A DNA stretch of 64,000 nt, taken from assembly GCA_037349315.1 (NCBI GenBank), contig JBAIAC010000007.1, positions 46,642,001-46,706,000 on the forward strand, written 5' to 3'. The notes under the pieces were generated by a model, which saw only the letters and a program-made list of their open reading frames with translations, was not told the DNA's origin and did no database searches. This DNA comes from Chelydra serpentina. Lineage: Eukaryota; Chordata; Testudines; Chelydridae. The position numbers and the translations under genes are program-made. The first letter of the stretch is position 1, and every line of letters begins with the position of its first letter. Positions 13,201 through 25,200 of this stretch are shown here, piece after piece.

Positions 13201-16200
13201 TCTGGAGTGTTAAAAACAAAATCCAGCCTCCAGAATTACAAGTGGCCACAACCAGATTTTTTCACTAAAAAGAAAAATGTTCTGATGTGTCTACTTTTGT
13301 TTAATTAATAAGTAAAATAGCATTCACACAGGGCTATAACCACCTTTCATATGTTAAAAAGACAATTGTACTGGTATGAAGAATAAACCCAGAAACAACC
13401 CAAACACCAGAAAGTAATCAGTCAGAGAATACCACCAACCACCTCAAATCCCTCTCTCCTGCCCTGAACAGCATTACTCAGCATACTGTTTTTTCCCCAA
13501 AAAAGCCTAGGCATAGAGCTGTAGCTTTGCAGCAAAACCTGAAGGTCAACAGTCTTGGATTATTTTGTAGGGGGAAATGTTAATGTATTGTGTAAATTAC
13601 TAGGTGTTAATATTTGTTTGAAGTGTTACTGTAGCCATGTTTGTCTCAGAATATGAGAAACACAAGGAGGGTGAGGTAAGTCAAGATATTGTCGAAATAA
13701 ATCCAGTACTTGTCCAGTTTAATTATTTTCCAATGCAAGCCTCTGATCCTACAAACATTTACTAACCTGTGTAGCCCCAATTAAGCCAGTGAGACTACTC
13801 ACACATGTAAAATTAAGCATGTGAGTACTTACAAGAACAGGGCCTACAACTGTACAAAAGTTAAGCTGAAGAACTGAAAACTTTATGAAATATGTATAAT
13901 TGTTAATCATGGACACATTCTTCAAACTGTATTATTTACCATTACAGTATAAGCCCTTTAGTTTAAATTGATGTTAAAAAATGCTTTAAAAATTGTAGCA
14001 ATTCTGTAAAATAATTACAAGCAGAAGAGATTGGAGTTTGAAATTTCAGCCATTCTATAATATGCAATATTCAGCATATTGCAAGTTAAAATAACATGAA
14101 TAGCGGCAAAGAGAATTGAAATTGCAAAAGGGGGCATTATTTTAGCCTTCAATTTGCATTTCATTAAATAAAAACTCTATAAAATGTGTACGTGCTTAAA
14201 ATATATGTACAAGTTCAAACATCTAGATGAAGATAAGTGAATACACAACTTCCTTGATATGTATAAAAATAGAAAAGTTCAGTTTTTTAACTGAATTGGC
14301 TACAAAACTGAAAATAAAATTAGATAACTTAAGCTATTCTGAAAATAAAAGACCTATACTCAGGGCTCTAAGGATATGCCTACACTGCAATTAAAAACCC
14401 ACAACTGGCCTGGGCTAAGGGGGCTGTTTAGCTGCAATGTAGATGTTTGGACTCTGGCTGCAGCCTGAGCTCTGGGATCATCCCACCTCAGAGATCCTAC
14501 AGCCCAGGCTACAGCCCAAGCCCCAATGTATGGCAATTAAGCAGCCCCGTAGCCTGAGCCTTGTAAGCCCGAGTTAGCTGACAAGGACCAGTCAAAGATG
14601 TTTAACTGCAGTGTAGACATACCCTAAGTTACAGTTGCAGTAACACTAAGGGATGGTCTACACTAACCCCACAATTCAAACTAAGATACGCAACTTCAGC
14701 TACGTGAATAACGTAGCTGAAGTCGAAGTATCTTAGTTCGAATGAAAAGCTACTTGCCGGGGGTCCACACGCGGCGCGCAGGCGCCCCCATCGACTCCGC
14801 CTACTCCGTTCGCAGAGTAGGATTACCGGCGTCGATGGCGAGCACTTCCTGTTTCGATTTATCGCATCTAGACAAGACGCGATAAATCGATCCCAGAAGA
14901 TCGACTGCTCGCCGCCGAAGCAGCGGGTAAGTATAGACGTACCCTAAGTTAGGACATCATTTTATGGGAAAGGAAGCATGCATCTAAGCAAACTGCCCAT
15001 TGTTTATTACCAATGAAAGTAGGAGTTTAAACATATACTTGCCATGTTTACACAAATTAGCTTATCATTAGCACCTTCCTCTTGCCCATCAGCTCACCTG
15101 CTGAAATCTTTCTCTGTCTCCAATTCCTCCTCTCCATGACCGAGACGCAGGAGGTGGCGCTCATCAATGTCTAATGCCATGATTTTCTCAAACAGCTGGT
15201 TCAAGGCCTAGAGATTGATAAGAACAGAGGAAAAGGTAGTTTTTAGAAGTTCAGAGGCTCTTGCAGGGAAAACTGAAGATTTACTATTGAGCATGCTAGA
15301 AAAGGATGCCTAGTTTGGTAAGACCTGGAACCAAAGCAAACATGAAGGTAACACTTAAATTAGATCTCTTAATATTGTGGAGGAAAAGAAGTCCGTCTAC
15401 TGATACTGCTGCCTTTATATGCTATAGATACACAGTTGAAAAAACAACAACAGCATTCACTTCTACTTCAAGCCTCTGCTTAAAAATATTGGCTATCAGT
15501 TTACAAAACTGTTTCAAGTACTAGACTCCTTAGCAGCCAATTATTTTTTGCTATGAAAGCAACAAGTCATGAAGAAATGACACTCGCACCAAATTTTGTC
15601 CATTTACTGTACTTGAATTGTATCAAATAATCTGTAAAATCTTTATCTAGTCCTGGCTACGTTACAATTGCATAATTCAATTCTGCCTTCCTAAAATTCC
15701 CCTGTAGTTTCAACTGGATAGGATATACTTCACTTTCTGTCTTAAACAGTTATGGAGTAGTGCTGTTTATAGGCTGTCACCTCAGGTATGGCTTCATTTC
15801 ACTGATGACTAAAAGGAATCCCTGTATATAGAAGTTTGCAAACACTAGCCTATATGCAGGTAATAAGGCTTACCTCTCCCATCACACTTTGCTTTATCAA
15901 AAGCAGGACTGCTTCAGACTCAGACAGAAGCCACTGTACCAACACAGCCTGGATACCACTATTCCAGATGGTAGCCAATCAACAGAAGGGCGGGGAGAGC
16001 TGTGGGTCAACAGCATGACAGCTTATATTTGTTTGGATGGAAGATACAGAAGTGGTTGCTCTCTTGTGCCAATTAGAATGCCAGTAGAGGAATGAGGTGG
16101 GATGTGGAGAAAGTTACTTAAAGAGGTTGGGAGGTATGTACTAAGAGTGGCTGAACTCCCCCACATGATAATAATGTTACATGGCCTAATCACTGATCTG

Positions 16201-19200
16201 AGCAAAGGGGCAAGCAGAACTGGCGGTTTTATACTGCTTGAAGTGAGAGGAGGCTGGGTGACTAAGAAAATGGTAAGAAATGCAAGGGTGTATGGTGTAG
16301 TCTATGGCCAGTGATCAATAACTATTATCCACCCACCCACACACGGTGGATGGGTTAAAGGCGCATCTCTGGACTGCTATAGTGACAGGTTTTCCTCATC
16401 ACATTTGGAAGATGAACAGATATGGGAGACAATTAGATTTCTTGACTACATAATAATAGGAAAGATAATTAGGTCTCTATGGCCTGTGATAAGACGGTGG
16501 ATGTAGGGAGGTGTTGTGTCTAGTCTGTATATGAAAAAGACACAAATGTTATAGGCTTGGATTCGATCAAAAAAGTTGCACATGTGTAACTAAACTGATC
16601 TAGTCACACAGTGCAAACCTTAATATAGACACACTTAAATGAGTTTAGCTTTGCACAAATTAACCTAAACGGACTTAAATAAGGATTAAACTGATTAAAG
16701 TGTGTCTATATTTGGGTTTGCACTGGTATAGCTAGATGAATTTTATATTAATTTAGTAACACTGGTGTAGGGTGACCAGATAGCAACTGTGAAAAAACGG
16801 GACAGGGGGTGGGGGGTAACAGGTGCCTAAATAAGAAAAAGTCCCCAAAACGGGACTGTCCCTATAACAATGGGACATCTGGTCATCCTACACTAGTGCA
16901 ACTTGCCAGGTATCTGAAAGCCCATAGTATCTGGCTTGTCAAAGTTGGACTGGGATGGTAGTTCAGAGGTAAGTGCAAAATTGAGATGTTATTCTGTAGT
17001 ATAGGGCGACGGGGGCTATAATAGGTATTTCAGATATAGCAGAAGCAGAAAAGTCCCATACATTTAATGGGAGAACAATATGTACTTTTTTGGATTTTCA
17101 CCCTAATCGCTTAAATGTCGTAAACAGAAAATACATCTGATAACATATTTCAGAATGTTTTAAATTTTGATTTCATCGTAACTTCCAGATCTGTTTTTAC
17201 TTAGTTTAAGACTCCACACAAACCTGTTCAAGTGCACATCAATGGAAATAACTGTACTATTGAAGCCACATAAAATAGAGCAGTACAAGAAAGTGTCATA
17301 CAGAAGTTGTTCATTTACCTGGTTGGAATGTGTAACTATCAGGGTTCTCTGTTCTGGAAAATTATGATAGAGATTGGATATTATCTGCACAGCCACATCA
17401 GTTTTACCTGTACCAGGTGGGCCCACTACCTACAAAATGAAAAAAGAACAAGTATAGATGTGCAGTAATTTGTAACATATGACACAACTATCCAGTTGGA
17501 AGAATAAGAAGTTATGAGTTGGATAGAACAAGATGGTTTGCCAGGAAGTACCTTTATTTTGACAAAGCATTGACTTAGGAAGCTGATGACCAAAATCCTA
17601 CTCTAAATTGCTCCATTCATTGTCAACTGTGTGTAATTTGTTACTTGTTTCTATGGACTCCAGATATAAATACGAGATACAGTGGAAAATTTAGCCCTGT
17701 GCTAATGCAGAGTCCTGTGCAATGGGAATATGCCTGACCGTACAGAGAAACTGCTGTCTCTGATTCCCTGGTGTGCAATCTGAAACCAGTAGGCTGTGAC
17801 CACTGCCACTGCTTACTTTGTGCCAGGGCTGAGCCCTGGCATCTCTAGGGTTGGCAGTGAATTGCTCCGGCACCACTGTGCTTGCTGCATCAGTTATAAA
17901 TGTAAAAAAATTGCTTGCGCCCCGGCACCTCTTTCATTACAAATTAAGCACTGGCTGTCACTGAAACTTCCTCATACATGTAGGGTGGTGACAAGAGGCT
18001 GGGAAATCTCAAACACTAGTGAGACATGGGACAACACAGAAAGGCAAGAAAGAGCAGAGATTTAAACATCATGGATAAGAAAGGAGGAGTGGGACAGATT
18101 CATAGGTTGGATGCTATCTTGAGAAGGCCCTGCCCTTTTAATTTACAGTAAGTCCCTGCAAAATTTAAGACTGTCCCTGGTGACATTATCAATATATCTG
18201 AGATTAATACATTTATAAGAAACTGCACAGAATTTAACATAATAAATACATTATAATGCTGCATCTGTTATAATTCTTCATATTAAGCATTTGGTTTTGA
18301 AATTCAGACATATTTCACTCCACACTGCCTATTTATGATTATAAATGCAGTATTTTCACACTTCTATTCATGTGATTTGGTTACCATTGATGTAGTTGCA
18401 TTATCCTTAATCATAGAATCATAGAATCTCAGGGTTGGAAGGGACCTCAGGAGGTCATCTAGTCCAACCCCCTGCTCAAAGCAGGACCAACCCCAACTAG
18501 ATCATCCCAGCCAGGGCTTTGTCAAGCCTGACCTTAAAAACCTCTAAGGAAGGAGATTCCACCACCTCCCTAGGTAACCCATTCCAGTGCTTCACCACCC
18601 TACTAGTGAAAAAGTTTTTCCTAATATCCAACCTAAACCTCCCCCTCTGCAACTTGAGACCATTACTCCTTGTTCTGTCATCTTCTACCACTGAGAACAG
18701 TCTAGATCCATCCTCTTTGGAAGCCCCTTTTAGGTAGTTGAAAGCAGCTATCAAATCCCTCCTCACTCTTCTCTTCTGCAGGCTAAACAATCCCAGTTCC
18801 CTCAGCCTCTCCTCATAAGTCATGTGCTCCAGCCCCCTAATCATTTTTGTTGCCCTCCGTTGGACTCTTTCCAATTTATCCACATCCTTCTTGTAGTGTG
18901 GGGCCCAAAACTGGACACAGTACTCCAAATGAGGCCTCACCAGTGCCGAATAGAGGGGAATAATCACGTCCCTCGATCTGCTGGAAATGCCCCTACTTAT
19001 ACAGCCCAAAATGCCGTTAGCCTTCTTGGCAACAAGGGCACACTGTTGACTCATATTCAGCTTTTCGTCCACTGTAACCCCTAGGTCCTTTTCTGCAGAA
19101 CTGCTGCCCAGCCATTCGGTCCCTAGTCTGTAGCAGTGCATGGGATTCTTCCGTCCTAAGTGCAGGACTCTGCACTTGTCCTTGTTGAACCTCATCAGAT

Positions 19201-22200
19201 TTCTTTTGGCCCAATCCTCTAATTTGTCTAGGTCCCTCTGTATCCTGTCCCTACCCTCCAGCGTATCAACCACTCCTCCCAGTTTAGTGTCATCTGCAAA
19301 CTTGCTAAGGGTGCAGTCCACACCATCCTCCAGGTCGTTGATGAAGATATTGAACAAAACCGGCCCCAGCACCGACCCTTGGGGCACTCCACTTGATACC
19401 GGCTGCCAACTAGACATGGAGCCATTGATCACTACCCGTTGAGCACGACCATCCAGCCAGTTTTCTATCCACCTTACCGTCCATTCATCCAGCCCATACT
19501 ACTTTAACTTGCTGGCAAGAACACTGTGGGAGACTGTATCAAAAGCTTTGCTAAAGTCAAGAAATAGCACATCCACTGCTTTCCCCTCATCCACAGAGCC
19601 AGTTATCTCATCATAGAAGGCAATTAGGTTAGTCAGGCATGACTTGCCCTTGGTGAATCCATGCTGACTGTTCCTGATCACTTTCCTCTCCTTTAAGTGG
19701 TTCAGAATTGATTCCTTGAGGACCTGTTCCATGATTTTTCCAGGGACTGAGGTGAGACTGACTGGCCTGTAGTTCCCCGGATCTTCCTTCTTCCCTTTTT
19801 TAAAGATGGGCACTACATTAGCTTTTTTCCAGTCATCCGGGACCTCCCCCGATTGCCATGATTTGTCAAAGATAATGGCCAATGGCTCTGCAATCACATC
19901 GGCCAACTCCTTTTGCACCCTCGGATGCAGTGCATCCGGCCCCATGGACTTGTGCTCGTCCAGCTTTTCTAATAGTCCCGAACTACTTCTTTCTCCACAG
20001 AGGGCTGGTCACCTCCTCCCCATACCATGCTGCAGAGTGCAGCCGCCTGGGAGCTGACCTTGTCTGTGAAGACAGAGGCAAAAAAAGCATTGGGTACACT
20101 AGCTTTCTCCACATCCTCTGTCACTAGGTTCCCTCCCTCATTCAGCAAGGGGCCCACACTTTCCTTGACTTTCTTCTTGTTGCTCACATACCTGAAGAAA
20201 CCCTTCTTGTTACTCCTAACATCTCCGGCTAGCTGCAACTCCAAGTGTGATTTGGCCTTCCTAATTTCACTCCTGCATGCCTGAACAATATTTTTATACT
20301 CCTCCCTGGTCATTTGTCCAATCTTCCACTTCTTGTAAGCTGCTTTTTTGTGTTTAAGATGAGCAAGGATTTCACTGTTAAGCCAAGATGGTCGCCTGCC
20401 ATATTTACTTTTCTCTCTACACATCGGGATGGTTTGTTCCTGCAACCTCAATAAGGATTCTTTAAAATACAGCCAGCTTTCCTCGACTCCTTTCCCCCTC
20501 ATGTTATTCTCCCAGGGGACCTTGCCCATCAGTTCCCTGAGGGAGTCAAAGTCTGCTTTTCTGAAATCCAGGCTCTGTATTCTACTGCTCTCCTTTCTTC
20601 CTTGTGTCAGGATCCTGAACTAGACCATCTCATGGTCACTGCCTCCCAGGTTCCCATTCACTATTGCTTCCTCTACTATTTCTTCCCTGTTTGTGAGCAG
20701 CAGGTCAAGAAGAGCTTTTCCCCTAGTTGGTTCCTCCAGCACTTGCACCAGGTTATCATCGCTTTTTGAAAAATATGTATTTAAAAGCAGTTAAACCATC
20801 TGTCTGTCTACCCAGGTTCTTATAAATTCTTATATTTACTTTACATACCCAAACTCAGTAGAGCTACCAAATGCTATCCTTGAACCTGAGGGAGCTAATG
20901 TGAGGAATACTCTGGAGGAGTTCTATGGTTAAACTCAGATCTACTTTGGAGACGGAGCACCTCACATTTGCATCCTGGAGCCATCAGATTCACCCCTATA
21001 TACTGAAGCAAACTAACTTTCTCTACACCTAACATTTTAAATATGAGCAAAAATCCAACTTGAGCAAGGTTTCTAAATATTATGGACAATCTCAAATTGT
21101 AGTATTTTGAAGAGTTAAGAAATACAGCACAAATCAGATTAGAATATCACAAGAACCTACATATGACATTTCAACCAATATGGGCCAAGTCCTACTTGCC
21201 TCCTTCAGACAAGCAGTACTATGGACATGTCATTTGGACTCATCATGTAAGGACAACAGGATCACAACTCATTACCATAAATAAGCACAATATACTGAAC
21301 AGCAGTTCATCTTATTTATCATAACTGAAATAAAAATATGGGGTTACACTGTACAGTGAACTGGAAAGAGACAGGCTCAAACAGCTGCCTAAAAACAAAC
21401 AAACAAAAAGATCTCGTGGGCTCAAGTAAAAATTGCAAGAGGCTTGTCATTTAAGAAATGCTCATTTTAAGTGTCATTTTTCCAATTATGTCTAAGAGAA
21501 TGCTCTCTGAAATCAGAGAAGCTATTTTTAAACTGAAAATAAGTGATTAGCAAAATATGGCCAAAACTTTACGTGATTTTGCTCAGTAGTTATTTTTTTC
21601 CCTTTATGGACTGCTGGAACTAAACACTATCAGGTACTACAATTTATCCCTAAAAGCTTTCCAGTAAAAATATGCAGATGGTACTTCATAATACATTGTC
21701 CTTATATTGGAAAAGTTATTCTTACTGATTCATCAAAGATTAAATTATATTAATTAACAGCGCATAATACTAGATTAAAAAAACAAGATTAAAACAAAGA
21801 GCTACATCACCTAGAGTTTTCCTCCCTACTATTTTATGTGTTGATTATATATTACAAAATGGCAATAAAGATTTTAATTTACTAGTCATTTTTCCAGCTG
21901 ACAAGTAAGGAATACTGATATGAAAGGAGACTCCCATACACAAATGTGTGTATTCTTAGCCAAACGCTATAATTATTAAAAAGCCAGCAGTTCAAATCAA
22001 TGGGCTTGTTCCAGAAAAAGTCATTATCATCTAAACAATTTTTAATCACTTATCACTAGTGAATTTTACTGTTGCCCAAAAACTATCTGACATGGAAAAT
22101 GTCTTCTTTCATTTTAAAAGAACCCCTCAGGAACTGTAGATCTAATACAACTATAAGCCATTTATTTATCATCATTCACAGGGTCGTCATTCATCTTAGT

Positions 22201-25200
22201 GCAAACTATGTTGCTAACCAATCCTACAGCCTGTACTCAGGTGAGTAGCCCCACTGATTTCAGTCCTTATTCATGTGAGTAGGCCCTCTGCAGTATCAGT
22301 CCATAAAAATGAACTTAACTGTAACCGGAGATTCTTCAAGATGTATGGTCCCTATCTGTATTCCACAAAAAGGCACCATGCGCCTGAGTCAAGAGATTTT
22401 TTTAGTAAGTTGTCTCTGCTGGTCTGCACGTGCACAGTTGTTCTCCTCATGCTCCAAACCAAGAGTATAAAGGGCAGTGCGACTGATGCATCTCCAGTTC
22501 CTTTTCTTACAACAAACCTGATGATCCGCAGGAAAGGGGATGGAGGGCAGGTAATGGACTATAGTCAGGGACCCCACACATCAAAGAACCTTCGATTATA
22601 GGTTTTGGAAAAAATAGCAATAAGTAGATGGTTTGATTCATGTGAAACCCTGAAATTACTTTAGGGATGAATTTTGGGTGGAGGAGAAGAGACCTGTTCT
22701 TTACGAACAATGATTCATGGCAGATCTGCCGTGAGTGCTCCCAGCTTCCTTATCCTCCTGGCTGATGTGATGGTGAAGGCCTCTTTCATTGAGAGATGGG
22801 ACATCGAACCATTAGTTATGTGTTCTAAGGGAGGTTTGGTGAGAACTGAAAGGACAAGACAGATCCCACTGTGGTGTTGGTTTCACCTCTAGTGGGAAAG
22901 CTCTAATAAGTCCCTTCAGGAATCAAGTCATCGTAGGATGGATAAAGATAGTATGGTCCTCAATTGGAGGATGAAAGATGGACCCACAAGGAACTGACAA
23001 AGGCCCAATGTCTTATGGGTAGGTAGATAGTCTACTGGGATTTCTTGTATTCTAGACTATGGAACTAACCGGCACTGACGTGACCAAAAGGAGAAACACT
23101 TCCATTTGGCCAGAAAACATCTCCCAGTAGAAGCTTGCCTGCTTTGGTTGACACTGGATTGAACCACCACTGAACAGGAGCACTCTATGTCAGATGCCAA
23201 TCCAAATACCAAGCCTGAAACTGAAAAGGTCCTGGGTTGGTGTGCTGGATTGTATCATTGTATTGTGTCAGCAGATCTGAAAATGATCAGATGTCAATGG
23301 GTTGAAATCCTAAGGCAGCCAAAGAACAGAACTGTCTCAGCCAGTTGAGTGCGACGAAGATGACCCGTGCCATGTCATGATGGACCTTTTGCAGGACTTG
23401 TGGTATTAGTAGAATGGGAGGGAAGGCATATCTGAGATAGTCCATCCAGGATAGTAACAGGGCTTCAATCATCCTTCAAGCTGTGGCCCAGAGCTGCTCT
23501 GGAGTAGTACAGATGTAGCTTCTTGTTCTCCTGGGAGGCAAAGAGATCCCAAGATGGTGTTCCCCACTGAGTGAAGATAACATTCAGCACAGAACCATGT
23601 ATCTCCCATTCATGGTGTGTGGGAAAATGTCTGTTTAGATTGTCTTGCTAGGGAGTTCTGCTTCTGTTAGGTATGCTGCCAAGAGGGTTATGGGTTTTAT
23701 GATATACCAGTTCCAGTGGCTGACTCACTCTATACAGAGGGGAAGGCACATGGTGGGCATGTATGGAATACACATAGGGACCATCACTCAAAGAAAAAAA
23801 ATGGTTACCTACCTTTTCGTAACTGTTGTTCTTTGAAATGTGTTGCTCATGTCCATTCCAGTCTAGGCACCGGATATACTGACGCATGAGCACGGCACTC
23901 AAGGGGGCACCACTGCTGACCCTATGGATACTGCTAAGGCAAAAATCTGATGACCACGCACGTGCACACACCTAGACTGGAATGGACATGAGCAACACGT
24001 CTCGAAGAACAACGGTTACGAAAAGGTAGGTAACTGGTATTTCTTCTTCGAGTGCTTCCTCGTGTTGATTCTGGTGACATCAGTGATTTAGGTCCCATGC
24101 CACTTCTGGGAGTCGGTGGTGGACCTTTTAAGGGGACTAAGGGCCCCGACTGGGGAGGCACGAACGCATGGCTCCTGATTGGCCGGGCGGCCCGAAGTGG
24201 GTCCCTTGCCCGATGATCCATGGCCCTTCTTGCTTGGTGCCAGTGAGCCGTGCTTTCTCGCCTCCTTTTTGGGCACCGGCAACGTGGAACAGTACTTGGC
24301 AAGTCCTGGCGGGACAGCACGGAAGTTGGATGACGAAGGCCGGACTCCAAGAGGAGAGCCTGTAAACGAATATCCCGTTCTTTCTGCATGCGGGGCCAAA
24401 AGTTTTCACAAATACAGCACTTCTCTCATGTGTGATTCCCCAAGCACTTGAAGCAGCTGCTATGGGAGTCACTTATAGGCATAGGCCTGTTACAGTCTGC
24501 GCAGGGTTTAAACCCGGGAAACTGGGGCATGCCCCCCGGGGACTCTAACTTCTAACTACATTTAACAACTAACTACTATAAACAAACTATTTACAAGGCC
24601 TTAACGCTCAAAGGCAGTAAAGATGAAAAACGGCTAACCTGTAGCTATGCAAGGAAAAGTGCTCCAACTAACCACCCCGGGCAGTAAGAAGGAACTGAGA
24701 GGGCAGAGGGCCAATGGCGCCCGATATACTGACACATGATACTGCTAAGAGAAAAAACTCTGACGACTGTGCACGTGGGCATGCACACACCTAGAATGGA
24801 ATCGACATGAGCAAGCACTTGAAGAACAGTAATTAATAAGTAAAGTTCCATTTTCTTTCCTTCCTCTGAGTTTGTGTGCTACATAAGAAGAGATGGAGAG
24901 GAAAGCAAAGGTAGCACGAGGACTAATTTCAAAATGCAGCATTGAGTGTCTAGACACTTAATCTCTTTGTTGAACAGTGGTGTGGAGAGAGAAGAGTCAG
25001 TGAGGTATTCTGAGTAGTTAATTTAAGGAGAGACAACAGCTGGCTGGTGAAAAAGACACTTATGAGCAGAAAATTTACTTATTAAGAACTGTGACCCCTG
25101 TAAACCCTTCACTGGTCATGACTACATGCAAGCAAAATCAAATTCAATAGTATAGATTATGTCCTCACTTTTGGAAGTGAGGAACTGAAATTCTCCTGTG

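Larger units (their letters stand above)
12069..15097. other. AQR intron (3029 nt)
   Basis: Holds two Harbinger-like MITEs (14372-14624 and 14650-14944), a palindromic repeat at 13743-13848, a dispersed repeat at 13615-13690 and a MIR relic at 12300-12480. 12490-13600 and 13850-14370 show nothing recognisable. Confidence 0.7.
15208..17318. other. AQR intron (2111 nt)
   Basis: Holds a MITE at 16768-16890 and another inverted-repeat element at 16611-16723. 15210-16580 has no recognised feature; the short open frames there are unsupported. Confidence 0.7.
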
